From Gambelia wislizenii (Eukaryota; Chordata; Lepidosauria; Squamata; Crotaphytidae), in contig JAUMIR010000005.1 in NCBI GenBank assembly GCA_030847615.1, forward strand, positions 81,750,492-81,814,491: DNA of 64,000 nt, read 5' to 3'. The notes under the pieces were generated by a model. It saw only the letters and a program-made list of their open reading frames with translations, was not told the DNA's origin and searched no databases. Each line of letters opens with the position of its first letter. Positions within the stretch are counted from its first letter, which is position 1. The position numbers and the translations under genes were made by a program. Positions 1 through 11,664 of this stretch are shown here, in pieces.

Positions 1-354
1 ATAAACATATAAGATTGTGCTTTTAATGGTGCTAACATTACTAAAGGAAACCCTATAAATTTATGGGGGTCATGAACATATAGTTATACACACACATACA
101 CACACGCATACACAGCATATGTTCTGCCCAATCCAGTCCTGTATACTTTTGTCCTGGTTTTACACTCTGGGTAGCAACAGCGAGTCCAAACATTCCCTGC
201 TGTCCTACCCAGAAAGAGAGGGAGAGAGAAAAGGCAGCAGAAAAATATTTATTTATTTATTTCATTTGATGGCAATGTTTCCTTGTTTACTTGCTTTGGG
301 CATGTAGCTTCCCAGGAGGGAGAGGCAGTGGCTGCAGCTCCAGATAACCCCTTC

Positions 355-536
355 CCCATATCCGTGTTCCCAGACTTACTATAGATATGCGAACCCTATT
401 GAAATAAATAGCTTCCGCTGGAAGCATACCATACAATCATGCTGGACGACCTAGAAAATGCCTAGTGAGGACATTTTTTTGGATGTGGATAAGTGAAACC
501 GTGGATACTGGTCCTGTGGATATGGGAGTCAACCTG
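355..536. mobile_element. 5'-truncated Tigger-like (Tc1/mariner) MITE
   Basis: The right end reads GGATATGGGAGTCAACCTG followed by TA, which is the TIR type seen in full-length copies at 4929-5191 and 61192-61460. The interior (TTCCCAGACTTACT..., and the phrase around a stretch ACCATA...) matches the 4929 copy in order. The left TIR is eroded. Non-coding; family call by TIR resemblance to CAGT-starting Tigger MITEs. Confidence 0.6.
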
Positions 537-859
537 TAACACCAACTGTATAAACATAGCACCCAAATAAAACAGGTCAGCAAATAACAAGATTCTTGGC
601 ATATGCTGGAAGTATTATGTTCCTATGATATGTATGATAGACACTCTATCTTCTTTTACTTCAGTGGCCTTAGAACACATCTGCATAGGATCAGGCTGCA
701 TAATAACTTCTGAATTACAGTAGTACTTCCATATTCGCCGGGGTTAGGGTCTCGAGACCCCTGCAAATGTGAAAAAAACACAAATAAAAAAAAGCCCCAC
801 CCTTCCAAAGGCCTCAGCCCACCTGGCTGCCCCCACCCTGCTGCCTGCTGTGCTTCCTG

Positions 860-1490
860 AAGTGGCTGTGGGGCTCTCGAGCCCCATGCCCACTTTGGGA
901 AGGTCGGGGTGGCGGTGGCCGGGAGGTTGGCCGGCCTTCTCCCAGCCTTCCTGAAGTGGCGCCAAGGCTTTCAAGCCCCGGAGCCACCTCAGGGAGGCCA
1001 GGGCGGGTGGGTGGGTGGCTGGCCGGCCTCTCCCCGGCCTTCCCAAGGGGACTCTGGGGCTTTGAAACCCCGGAGCCGCCTTGGGAAGGCCAAAGAAGGC
1101 GGCGGGCGGGAGGGTGACTGGCCGGCTTCTCCCCAGCCTTCCTGAGGGGGCTTCAGGGCTTTGAGCCACCTCGGGAAGGCCAGAGAGGGCGGTGGACAGG
1201 TAGGAGGGTGGCTGGCTGGCCTCTCCCCGGCCTTCCCGAGGGGGTTCGGGGGCTTTGAAGCTGGAGGAAGCTCGGGAAGCTCGGGAAGGCTGGAGAGGGC
1301 AGCGGGTGGGCAGGTGGGAGGCCTTCCTGAGGGGATTCTGGGGATTAACAGCCCCGTAGCCGCTTCGGGAAGGTTGGGAAGGGTGGAGGGAGCACGGTGG
1401 AGAGGCTTTTCAGCCACCCCTATCCTCCCAAAGCTGCGACAAGGCTTGGAAAGCTCAATCATGGGTTTGGGAAGGGCGGAGGGGGCTAAA
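860..1490. repeat. GC-rich minisatellite, about 80-100-bp units
   Basis: Six to seven degenerate direct units begin near 932, 1021, 1121, 1219, 1320 and 1409. Each has the order GGCC(T/G)..CCCCGGCCTTCC, then GGGGCTTTGAA, then CGGGAAGGC, then a GGGCGG/GTGGG run. Units differ by substitutions and small indels, so this is an old array rather than a fresh expansion. It lies wholly inside the 718-1729 element. Confidence 0.75.
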
Positions 1491-1588
1491 ATGCGCCTTT
1501 CCCGCCAACTCCCCACTCTCCCAGGGCTTGGCTCTCCGCCCCAAATGGAGTCAAGCCTCAGGAGAGCGGGGAGTTGAGCGCCTGGCTT

Positions 1589-1675
1589 GCTCAGCAAGCA
1601 CTCCATTTAAATCGGCTCCTCTCCCTTGCGTGCGAGGGAGAGAAGCTGATTTAAATGGGGTGCTTGCTGAGCAAA
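1589..1675. repeat. Palindrome with short loop
   Basis: TTGCTCAGCAAGCACTCCAT at the left is mirrored by a stretch ending GGGGTGCTTGCTGAGCAA. The inner arms carry ATTTAAAT and CTCTCCC/GGGAGAG around a loop of about 8 bases. Near-perfect arms of about 38 bp make this a likely hairpin inside the 718-1729 element. Confidence 0.8.
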
Positions 1676-2018
1676 CCACGAATAATCAAAACCATGAGCA
1701 TGAAAGCCGCGAATGTGGAAGGGCAACTGTACCATTGTGTGCAATTCAGATGTATACCTGTGCTTAATTCTATGCAGCTCAAGCATGTGAATGTTTATTC
1801 AGGAATTCCAATTCCAGTGGGACTTGTTTCCAAGTATAGCTGTGGTCCGATATTGCAGTGGAATATTTCTGAGTAAACTCACATATTGTTATGTTCTTAA
1901 TGGTGTATTTCAATTTTATAGTCAAGGAAATGTGATGTGTAAAGCAACATGATTTGTTCAGGTCTGCATTTGGACTGGAGCTCAGATTACTCTGATCCAA
2001 GTGTTAACATGTGGGCCA

Positions 2019-2308
2019 TAAGCTGTCCTGGTGGCGCAGTGGTTAAATGCCAGTACTGCAAGTCACCATGTTGCAAGTTCGATTCCAGCGGGCTCCAAGG
2101 TTCACTCAGCCTTTCATCCTTTCGTAGGTCGGTAAATTGAATACCCAGCTTGTGGGGGCAATTAGCTAACACACATTGGAAACTGCTTAATGCAGTGTAG
2201 ATGTGTAAATAGCTATTGCTTAAAAACAATTTGTAAGCTGCTCTGATAGCCTTGTGGCTGAAGAGCGGGGTATAAATAAATAGAATAAATAAATAAAATA
2301 ATAAACTA
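2019..2308 (+). repeat. tRNA-derived SINE with LINE-like 3' tail
   Basis: The head carries RNA polymerase III promoter boxes: box A-like TGGCGCAGTGG and box B-like GTTCGATTCC, as in tRNA-derived SINEs. The body follows (GTCGGTAAATTGAATACCCAG region). The tail is GTAAGCTGCTCTGATAGCC followed by GGGGTATAAATAAAT and an A/T-rich end. A related tail alone is present at 43875-43972. Non-coding; subfamily not assigned. Confidence 0.75.
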
Positions 2309-2323
2309 CCCAAATTCTGTATA

Positions 2324-2569
2324 CAGTAGGACCCCCGTATCCATTGAGATTGGTTCTGGGGGCGCGTGATACTGAAAACCATAGGTAATAGCGAATGACA
2401 TTGAAAATAATGGGGACTTTCGATTTAAAATACCATAGAGTTGCCTTGGAGGACAAATGGCTAGAGAGGACAAATTTTTAGGGAAGACTGAATGGTCGGT
2501 GTGCTGTTTTGTGTCCCGTGGATAATTGAATCAGTGGATAATGAATCAGTGGACACAGGGGTCCTACTG
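2324..2569. mobile_element. Tigger-like MITE with TA TSD
   Basis: Left TIR CAGTAGGACCCCCGTATCC and right end GGGGTCCTACTG are inverted and flanked by TA (2322-2323, 2570-2571). Inserted directly behind the SINE at 2019-2308. 246 bp, no coding capacity. Confidence 0.85.
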
Positions 2570-2571
2570 TA

Positions 2572-2993
2572 GTTTAAAAAGCATTAGAAATGAGATGAGG
2601 AATGTATAGCCCTGCAAATATGGTTAGACTGTGACTTCCACCCGCCTTCACCAGCACAACTAACAGTGTGGTTTAATGGGTATTGAAGTCTATTGATTCC
2701 TCCAGTGCTACACGTCTCCCATCCCTACATTAAAACTAACACCTTACTTAACTTGAGTCTCAGTGAGAGAGGATAGGATGCCCAGGGTAATATACTAGGC
2801 TGTGTATTAGCCTATTTACTGGGGTACAAAAATAGAGGTGCATAGTCTAACAAGGTGCGTGATTAGTTTTATTGTTATCTAAGGGCATGACTGAATATTT
2901 ATTTGTACAAGGTGAAGTGAATGTGTTTTCTTTTGCTACATTGTGTATTTAGGAAGATTCCTGAATGTTTAATTGGGAGTGAACAGTGAACAC

Positions 2994-3029
<36 letters not shown>

Positions 3030-4639
3030 TTCTGAATAACCACATATGAGCAATAACTTCCAGTCAGCAAGTACAAGATGAATTAAGTGATGTTGCTTTT
3101 CAGCTGGATTTAGGTTTTAGAATACTAGCACTGGCAATGTGCTTTGTTTTTAATACTATTTGAATTATAGAAAATACTTTGTTTAGTGGAGAGGTGCCAA
3201 AAGTTGACACAATTCTATATGCACAGTTCATATTTTTTGAAAACAAGAACACAAGATGGCAGGACCTCTTTTACCACAAGATCAGGTTTATAGGTCTAGA
3301 TTTATTTTGAGAAAATCTAAGCTATTTTTAAATAGCTGAAACTATATTTTTGTTTAAAACAACAGAAATGGTGGGGTGGGAGTGGGTCATCTGAAGATGT
3401 TAAGACATCTTCAGTACTTGACTTGCCCCACAACCTTTTGAAACACAAGTCAGCAACAACACATTAAAAAAGTTTAAATGCCATATTGACTTGGAATCCA
3501 AGGTTCCTTGAAGATGAAATTAGCTAAGAATGGAGGGGGTAGGCTGAGGATCTTATGTAGGCAACATACTGGTGCTAATTAATTTCCAGTATCCAACTTC
3601 TTATTTCTACCTATTTTAAAAAAAATGTTTTGGCAGAAAAAGACAAAAACTTGATTACTGAATCAAGGAGAAGTTTTTAAAAGCAACACACTGAAAACCT
3701 GTTTATACATGAGCAGACAAAATCAGCAGGGCTTTTCAAATAGTCTGCATTGCAAAATTGCTTTTACAATTCTCAGTTGTAGCAAAAAAGAAATATCTAC
3801 AGTCAATTATGTAGTGGTAAAATTCTAGTTGATAAACGTGTTGTTAAGGGAGTATTGATTTCAATGTGTGCAGCTTCAGTTGTGGTAGTACAAGCCTAAC
3901 TAGGACAAGGAAAAAGCCATCTCAGTTTGTGATGTAAACCAGCTTGAGACTGTTTTTCAGAAACTTCTGCCTGCTAGTTCTTTGTAAGACTGAATTCAAG
4001 ATGTCATAAGCCACAGTCAAAATGCTGAACTTGAATAGCCTGGTGTGTTCAATAAGCAATACAAATTATTTTTGTTACTTCTTGCATTGGTGAGAACTAT
4101 TGTATAACTGCTCCAGTTCTGTGATCTGCTATGGAGATAAAAATACAATAGAGAACTCAATATACAATAGGAACGTCAATAGATTTCGTCTGGAATTAGG
4201 TAGGTCAAGGAAAGTAATTTGTGCTGAGTGGATTTAGGAACCAGTGAAGCAACAGAAGTTGGGGCCTTTGTGTTCATGGAACTGTAGAGTAGAAGGGACC
4301 ACAAATATCATCTTGTCCAATAGATGTAATACAGATACTGTATGCCTGTGTGTTGTTTAATTTATTTATCTGTCGTATTTGTAAGCAACCCTTCCTTCAC
4401 AGAATTCAGGAGTGCATCTGAGTTATCATATTTTATCCTCAGACATGACAAGTAGGTTAATCTGTCATAGGCTACCATAGGAATGTGGCATGAATTTTCA
4501 CAATAATTGTTGTTTCTGCTCACAGATAATGTGTGAAGGCTGAGTGGTGAGAACTGTGGATTCATTATAAAATATGCCAAAAGACAAAGGACTTGCTCTG
4601 TTGAGATATGTTAATCATTAAGGGTGTAGTCTTCACTTG
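2572..4639. other. No gene seen
   Basis: About 2 kb of AT-rich unique-looking sequence. The only simple structure is an (AT)n tract at about 2997-3024. No open frame with recognisable protein similarity, no RNA gene and no clear repeat ends were found. Confidence 0.5.
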
Positions 4640-4846
4640 TATGTGTCTATGTGCCTTCCAGTCACCTGTCAATTTATGACAACCCCATGAATTTTATAGG
4701 ACTATCTTAGACAAGGAACATTGGTTCTGCCAGTTCCTTCCTCTGAAATATAGACAACAGCACCTGGTATTTGTTGGTGGTCCCCCATCCAAGTACTAAC
4801 TAGGGCATACCCTGCTTAGCTTCCAAGATGAGATGGGATTTGGTGT
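4640..4846 (-). repeat. 5S rRNA-derived SINE
   Basis: Read on the minus strand, the head contains GGAAGCTAAGCAGGGT, then GTTAGTACTTGGATGGG, then ACCAGGTGCTGT, in the spacing of the internal 5S rRNA control region. The 5S gene itself is not intact: it is diverged and its 5' part is missing or degraded. The 3' part (TCATGGGGTTGTCATAAATT and so on) resembles the tail of the tRNA-derived SINEs here. Related copies lie at 38026-38175 and, as a 3' piece, at 36556-36650. Confidence 0.75.
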
Positions 4847-4928
4847 CTTTATGTAAACATATATAGTAAACATATATAGACTAGCCTAGCAATCTGTACA
4901 CATATAGAACTGGAGCTTTAAGTGTGTA

Positions 4929-5191
4929 CAGTTGGACCCTCATATCCGCGGGGGTTTGGTTCCCGGACTTACTGCGGATACTGGAAACCACAGATAAGAA
5001 CAAACGCTATTAAAACAAAGGACTTTCAGCAAAAACATACCATAGAGTTGCTTTGGAGAACCTAGAAGATGTCTGGAGAGGATGCCTCTCTAGGCATTTT
5101 CCAGCTCGACTCTATGGTATGTGTCCCTATTTTGTTCCTGCAGATAACTGAAACCATGGATATTGGTTCCACGTATATGAGGGTCTGACTG
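4929..5191. mobile_element. Tigger-like MITE with TA TSD
   Basis: TIRs CAGTTGGACCCTCATATCC and GTATATGAGGGTCTGACTG are flanked by TA at 4927-4928 and 5192-5193. 263 bp, non-autonomous. It shares its internal sequence with the partial copy at 355-536 and, more distantly, with 2324-2569. Confidence 0.85.
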
Positions 5192-5193
5192 TA

Positions 5194-5807
5194 CTCATCC
5201 TTATTCTTTTGAAATGAAGAGAATGTAGAAGGACTTGTATTTCGATGGAGTGTTCGCATTTTCTAGTGATTGTTACTCAGTAATTAGGATGAAACTTAAT
5301 GATACTTCTTTAAAGCATGTTTGCACCACTCTTCAGCAAGAAACCCAACCCCTCCAACCAACTAACCATATATCTCCCAAAGTAACATATATTGAATAAA
5401 AACAAGACAGCCTGTAACTGCAGACTTAACATCTTAAAGAAACGAAAGAGGGGGCTGAGAAGAGAAGAAGAAAAATAAATAAATGGAGGGACCAGCACTT
5501 AAGGTGAGTAGTTGTTCTTACAATGATCAACCGAAAAAGACTTCAGGCGAAGGTGAATTCATTCATTTATTTCATGTACCCCTTTCTTTCCACTAAAAAT
5601 GTGTTCAAGGCAGCTAACAAATAATATTAACAACAATAAAATTTACAATAGTAAAAAATCACTCAAATAATCAGAAAAAGCAACAGAAGTCAGATGACTT
5701 ATTCTAGAGTAAAAATGAACATAATACTTACAACACCTTTAAAGTAGTGTGTGCTTTGGTCTCAGTGAGGCTTGTTGGGGGGCTGTTCATTTTATACTTT
5801 CTTTGAC
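5194..5807. other. No gene; possible old LINE 3' end
   Basis: At about 5555-5700 the sequence resembles a degraded LINE 3' region read on the minus strand (TCAAGGCAGCTAACAA type, then A/T-rich). The rest is unassigned AT-rich DNA. Confidence 0.3.
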
Positions 5808-6883
5808 ATGACATTCTTGCAAAGAAGCTTGTAAAATGTGGGCTAGACAAGTTAACAGTTCAATGGATTTGTAATTGGTTGACTGGCCGAACCCAAAGGG
5901 TGCTCAGCAATGGCTCCTCTTCATCTTGGAAAGATGTGACCAGTGGGGTGCAACAGGGTTCTGTCCTGGGCCCAGTGCTATTCAACATCTTTATCAATGA
6001 CCTGGATGAGGGAATTAGGGGCATACTTACCTAATTTGCAGATGACACCAAATTAGGAGGGGTAGCTAATACCCTGGAGGACAGGATCAAAATTCAAGAC
6101 GACCTGGATAAACTGGAGAGCTGGGCCAAAGCTAACAAAATGAAATTCAATATGGAGAAATGTAAGGTACTGCACTTAGGGCGAACAAATGAAATGCATA
6201 GATATAGGATGGGGGAGACCTGGCTGAATGAGACTATGTGCGAAAGAGATCTAGGAGTCCTAGTAGACCACAAGTTGAACATGAGTCAGCAGTGTGGTGC
6301 GGCAGCTAAAAAGGCCAATGCGATTTTGGGCTGCATCAATAGAAGTATAGTGTCTAGATCAAGGGAAGTAATAGTGCTGCTCTATTCTGCCTTGGTCAGA
6401 CCTCACCTAGAATACTGTGTCCAGTTCTGGGCACTACAATTCAAAAAAGATATTGACAAATTGGAGCATGTGCAAAGAAGGGCAACTAAAATGGTGATAG
6501 AAAATGGAAACGATGCCTTATGATGAGAGACTTAGGGAGCTGGGTATGTTTAGCCTGGAAAAAAGACGGTTAAGAGGTGATATGATAGCCCTGTTTAAGT
6601 ATTTGAAGGGGTGCCACGTTGAGGATAGAGCAAGCTTGTTTTCTGTTGCTCCAGAGACTGGAACACGGAGCAATGGATGCAAGCTCCAGGAACAGAGATT
6701 CCACCTCAACATTAGGAGGAACTTTTTGACAGTAAGAGCTGTTCGGCAGTGGAACGCACTCCCTCGGAGCGTGGTGGATGCTTTGATCGTGATTTCCTGC
6801 ATGGCAGGGGGTTGGACTGGATGGCCCTCGTGGTCTCTTCCAACTCCGCAATTCTATGATTCTATGATTCTATGATTCTATGA
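5808..6883 (+). pseudogene. CR1 LINE, 5'-truncated reverse transcriptase 3' part
   Basis: A CR1-clade non-LTR retrotransposon that keeps only the C-terminal half of the reverse transcriptase and the 3' end. Visible in order: the turn before the catalytic centre (GTAAAATGTGGGCTAGAC region), QGSVLGP-type text, a FADDTKLG catalytic motif near 6035, then a frame from 6140 ([29 protein letters not shown]). A stop lies just before the FADD motif and a frameshift falls near 6510. The element ends in ATTCTATG octamer repeats (6851-6883), the usual CR1 3' terminus. It is in the same orientation as the copy at 7594-8397. Dead on arrival by 5' truncation, then decayed. Confidence 0.9.
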
Positions 6884-7593
6884 AGCTAGTTCTTCAACAG
6901 AGTTGAAGGAATGGGATATCTTTCCCTCTTCTGATTAAAAGGCAGCTGCTTGGTGCGTGTGAAGGGAAAAAAACCTGATAATCTTTAGCAAAGCTGATGA
7001 AATGGACTTATTTTTCATGTCATCTCCTTATTCTCATAATCAACCAAATCCAGTTATGTTAGTGCTATTTAGCTGCACATTATCCATGGAGGCATATCAT
7101 TTTCCAAATGAAAACATCTCTTACCAAATAGTGATGAGAATTTTACAAAATTTCTGCATCTGATCTGGGAGAGTAGGTGAGTAATAAGCATAAATCTTCT
7201 CACTTAGCTGCATAAGAAAGGTCAGAGCTCAGAGAACTTATTGTTAAGTTATTGTTATAATTATAGCTCCAAGGTGCCAAAGCAGATATTGGTATTTTTT
7301 TAAATGCTTTTTCCATTTCTCAAAAATCACTAAAAGATCATCCTTTTTAGTCATCTGAAACAATTCTGAATGGTAGAAGCCATTGGCATGTGGAATAAAA
7401 CACATTCACCTCTTCTTGATCTCATTGTTATGTCAACACCCACAACAGGACTCAAGGCACCACAAATTACAAGAGACACCTCCTGCATCATTTAGTAATG
7501 AAGGATAAAAGTACCAGAGTTACAGTTATGCCGCAAAAGGAATGAAGTTATTACTTCTTAAGTTACAGTCACATTAGAATGTGACTTCATTAC
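6884..7593. other. Spacer between two CR1 copies
   Basis: About 700 bp of AT-rich sequence with no recognisable gene or repeat boundary. Confidence 0.4.
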
Positions 7594-8397
7594 TGCTAAC
7601 AAAATGAAATTCAATACGGAGAAATGTAAGGTGCTGCATTTAGGGTGGAAAAATGAAATGCATAAATATAGGATGGGAGAGACCTGGCTGAATGAGACTA
7701 CATGTGAAAGGGATATAGGAGTCCTAGTAGACCACAAGTTGAACATAAGTCAACAGTGTGATGCGGCAGCTAAAAAGGCCAATGCGATTTTGGGCTGTAT
7801 CAATAGAAGTATAGTGTCTAGATCAAGGGGAGTAATAGTGCCACTCTATTCTGCCTTGGTCAGACCTCACTTAGAATACTGTGTCCAGTTCTGGGCACCA
7901 CAATTCAAAAAGGATATTGACAAATTGGAGCATGTCCAGAGAAGGGCAACTAAAATGGTGAAAGGTCTGGAAATGATGCCTTATGAGGAGAGACTTAGGG
8001 AGCTGGGTATGTTTAGCCTGGAAAAAAGACGGTTAAGAGGCAATATGATAGCCCTGTTTAAGTATTTGAGGGGATGTCACGCTGAGGATGGAGCAGGCTT
8101 GTTTTCTGCTGCTCCAGAGACTGGAACACGGAGCAATGGGTGCAAGCTCCAGGAACAGAGATTCCACCTCAACATGAGGAGGAACTTTTTGACAGTAAGA
8201 GCTGTTCGGCAGTGGAACACGCTCCCTCGGACCGTGGTGGGGTCTCCTTCCTTGGAGGTCTTTAAACAGAGGCTGGATTGCCATCTGTCGGGGATGCTTT
8301 GATCAAGATTTCCTGCATGGCAGGGGGGTTGGACTGGATGGTCCTCGTGGTCTCTTCGAACTCTGCAATTCTATGATTCTATGATTCTATGATTCTA
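7594..8397 (+). pseudogene. CR1 LINE, 5'-truncated C-terminal fragment (232-aa open frame)
   Basis: Starts abruptly at GCTAACAAAATGAAATTCAA. The frame from 7604 stays open for 232 codons. It contains [62 protein letters not shown] and the terminal SLEVFKQRLD block, all typical of the CR1 ORF2 C-terminus. The catalytic part of the reverse transcriptase is absent. The 3' end is the usual ATTCTATG array (8367-8397). It is better preserved than the copy at 5808-6883 and so probably younger. Confidence 0.92.
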
Positions 8398-8786
8398 CTG
8401 GAAAAAGGGAATTCACTACAAGTAGCTCATAATTTATAACAAGTGACTTCCATTTCTGGTACAAACTTCCACCTCACATAAACTGTGGTTATGGCCACTG
8501 ATAATCATTAACTTTCATTGTGAGATTCTATTCAGAGTTAGATATGTAGAAGTAGAAGTCTGGATTTATGTTCCTTTACAATATTACTTTGCCCTTATAT
8601 TGGGTATAGGAAGTCTGCCCTCCACTGATCTGGTCGTGCTGTGGTTTCTGTTCTTGCTCTCTACAATGCTTATATGATTTACGGATTTCTTTAAACAGAC
8701 AAGGTTCATTTCTTAACTGTAGTCAAAGATTATATTAGCTGAGGCTACCACTTGCTTAAAAGAGATGATTCCAGATGGGGGATGAG

Positions 8787-8905
8787 CAAAGTGCAGCCCT
8801 CCAGAGGTTGTTGAACCGCAACTCCCAGGTTTCTTTATCACTGGTTATATTAGATAGGCCTAATAGGAGTTGCAGTCCAACAACTTCTGGAGGGATGTAC
8901 CTTGT
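8787..8905. mobile_element. Short hAT-type fold-back MITE
   Basis: Arms CCCTCCAGAGGTTGTTGAAC...CAACTCCC and GGAGTTGCAGTCCAACAACT...CTGGAGGG are inverted over about 35 bp around a short centre. A related palindrome is at 55810-55905, and half of one is at about 12966-13030. Superfamily assigned by likeness to hAT MITEs; no TSD was seen. Confidence 0.55.
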
Positions 8906-9932
8906 TCTAGCTGTTCCAGCAGGATCCATTGTTGTGAAGATACAAAAAGGTCATTGGTGGTCAAGGTTATATTTTGGGAGAAACAACATGGTAGTGTTAA
9001 AGTCTATTGTTCAGCTATTAAATGGAATCTTAAAACACCCTTAGGTTAATGTGTAAAGAAAGATGGTCAACAGAAAGCATTGTTCACACTTCTTGTTTGT
9101 TATTTGATTGTAACAGAGTTGGCTTGCCACTTACCACCTGCTCCTTCAACCTTTCTCTGCAAACTCATATAGCTTATGTGTAAGATGTGTGGCATTGCAG
9201 GTGAGATTATCTGGCTGAACTTTGGTTCGTGTTCCTATTCTCAACATGAAATCCCCTGCGTGAAGTGTCCAAGTTTACAGATAACATCTGAAGTCTCCCT
9301 TTCTATGCTTGTCTTTCTGTGAATAATTTCCATAAAGGGGAAGGGCAACCAGAAGGAACGTAGCATGTGAGTGAACATAAACCTAGATGCCTTTTCCAGC
9401 AAAGTTCACCTAATCCCATTGAAATCCATGGAATGTTATCTCATGGTGTTGTTCCAGTACTTGCAAAAATCCCATTTTCAGTCTTGCCTAAGTAGCAAAA
9501 CAAGCAATTTGATTCCTCTAGCAGAAAAGTTGATGTATAGGTCCTTCACAAGTCCTTGTAATTTCATTATGGTAGGGTTGTTTGCTCTAGTTAAATGATG
9601 CCAGAACATAGAAGAAGTAGCAGAACCCCATGTCTTACACTTGTTATGCTGGTGTTATATTGGTTACTGGCTTGTCCTGGCTCAGCATCAGTGGGCTACT
9701 GCTTATCATTCTGACTAAACACTGTATTTTGTGTATATTTTTCAACAATGTAAGCACCTGAAGTCTTTATATTGGAAGATGAAAAGGAAATGAGTGCAAC
9801 TGGTATCTTTAGAGAGTAAAATGTCTATATGTCAGACAGCAAAATATTAAAAATGCATGGTTACAATCTGGTTCTGGGCATTTAGCCACTTAACCCAAAA
9901 TATAATATTAAAAAATATAAATGTAAGATAAA
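8906..9932. other. No gene seen
   Basis: About 1 kb without a credible open frame, RNA gene or repeat boundary. Confidence 0.45.
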
Positions 9933-10539
9933 GGTCCCGTCTATACGAGGGAAAAAAAAATACAAACTCCTACGAAAAAGCAGCCATTTGCAGTGCTGTG
10001 ACCTGTCTTAATGGACAAAAGAGCCCCCCCCCCCAAACTTTGCGTGACTCCTAGCCAACAAGATGGCGGCCACAAGTGATTTACTGGTGCTTTTAAATCT
10101 GCCACCACACACAAAAAAATTAAACAGTTTACCATGGTGTGCACATGCAATATTTCATATTAATAAAAAGGGAAAAAAGGGAGTAAAAAGATTGCCATTT
10201 TATAGACTTACCAGACCCTCGCTTAGTCAAAAATCCAATATGGCAGCAGCAGGCACTATCCCTGTTTGCTAACCCCAGCCCCCATGCTCATCCAGCCAAT
10301 CAAATTATGCTGCCTGGTCACAGCAATGCAAATGCAACTATCCTAACAATTGCACATTTGCATGCCATATGGAGATTTTTTAAAACTCTGGGAGAAGCCC
10401 TAGAAGCTTCCCACGTGGCGTTTAAGATGGATTTGGCTGCCCCCCTTTTCCATGAGACATATTTATGTGAATGTCTGCTTGTACAGATCGCCTTCCATGC
10501 AATTGCCATTTGGATTATTTTCACCATATAGACAAACCC
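9933..10539 (+). mobile_element. PIF/Harbinger-type MITE (GGGYYTGTCTA group), about 607 bp
   Basis: Terminal repeats GGTCCCGTCTATACGAGGGA and, in inverse, GGGTTTGTCTATATGGTGAA are imperfect. The whole element is homologous in inverse to 16481-17074. Both share CCTAGCCAA-CAAGATGG, ATTTACT, AAATCTGCC(A/G)CCA, CCATGGTG and AGCCAATCA in the same order. The flanks are AAA (left) and ATA (right), so the 3-bp TSD is decayed. No transposase is encoded. Confidence 0.7.
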
Positions 10540-11485
10540 ATAGAAAGTGAGAGTGCAGATGTGAGAGAAACCCATGGGAAAACCAAAAAAGAATACTGCA
10601 TTAGTATGATGGTGCTTAATCATACTGAATCATATATGATCCAGTTACCTGATGGCAGTTAGTCAAAATAATAGAGACCAATTATACTCTCAGCTGATTG
10701 ATCATGTGAATGGCCTCTTACAGGTAGTCAGTTACACTCTTGGGTGATTGAATATTTAGTGGTCTTGTAAAGATGGCTGGTAAAATCTCACTTCCAATTG
10801 GATGCGGAAAGCATCATCATCAATTAATGGGGACCAGTTAGACTCATCTGACTGGACAGGTAGATGGGGAACAGTTAAGACTTGTCTCTGGTTGGACAGC
10901 CTTCAATGAGGTAACAGCTTTTTTTTTCTTTTTTTCTTTTTTTCTTTTTTTTTTGCTGCTGGTCTGTTCCTGTCTGATAAATACCCTTGCAGTCCTGATA
11001 AGAGAGAGGGGGAGAGAGAATCCCTTCTTTAAATATTAAGTAGGCTATATTAAATATGTGGTCCTTATTTGGTTAGAAAAATACTTATTATAGAAATATA
11101 TAACAAATGCTGCAATATATGTCAGTGCCCGTGGAAAAGTATAGACAGTCTCCACAGATGCCTGTTAGAGGTATGAGAGATATTTTTTAACTTGTAACTG
11201 CTTTTTGAAGTTTCTGTTTTTAACAACTATGTATTTTTAAATGTTTAATGTTATGACTTGGAGTTACAACATTAAATTTGGAATATGTGTGATAATATAT
11301 ATAATCATCAATAAATAATTATGTTATAATGCTGTGTAAAATATTTAATCCCTCTCAAAGGTAAGTCACTTTGGCTGCCTTTTAGTGATATTTGCTAAGA
11401 TGAAGATGATATAAGATGTTTGATGCCTTACATACAATGTAAAGTCAATGTACAAGAAGAAATCTCTTATCACCCTTCTCAAGGA
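10540..11485. other. No gene; T-rich tract
   Basis: AT-rich DNA with a T-rich tract (TTTTTC repeats) at about 10918-10955. Nothing else recognised. Confidence 0.45.

Positions 11486-11524
<39 letters not shown>
11486..11524. repeat. (CT)n(GT)n compound microsatellite
   Basis: A run of CT dinucleotides passes directly into GT dinucleotides. Confidence 0.95.
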
Positions 11525-11525
<1 letters not shown>

Positions 11526-11664
11526 ACTAGTACGGTATATTTATATTAATAAAATAGCCTAAAAGATTGTTGTGTTGCCTGCTCATTCTCCCATGAAAAA
11601 TATTCTGAAACCCCACTACTTAAGAGTGCTTGCATGGAGTACTGGTGCTGAGTACTGATCACGG

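Larger units (their letters stand above)
718..1729. mobile_element. 1-kb Tigger-like TA-flanked element with GC-rich interior
   Basis: Left end CAGTAGTACTTCCATATTCG and right end GCGAATGTGGAAGGGCAACTG are imperfect inverted repeats, each flanked by TA (716-717 and 1730-1731), as expected for a Tc1/mariner-type element. The interior is quite unlike the AT-rich surroundings. It holds a GC-rich minisatellite (about 860-1490) and then an 87-bp palindrome (1589-1675). No transposase is visible. The long open frames on both strands are proline-, glycine- and arginine-rich by-products of the GC-rich repeat and are not considered genes. It is about four times longer than the other members of this group in the window. 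Confidence 0.7.

Noticed and set aside
744..1606. Long proline/glycine/arginine-rich open frames on both strands
   Set aside because: They are produced by the GC-rich minisatellite inside a TIR-bounded element; frames exist on both strands at once and show no domain.
2019..2110. Functional tRNA gene
   Set aside because: The promoter boxes are present but no cloverleaf with intact acceptor stem could be formed, and it continues into a SINE body.
4768..4846. Functional 5S rRNA gene
   Set aside because: Diverged, lacks the 5' part, and is fused to a SINE body.
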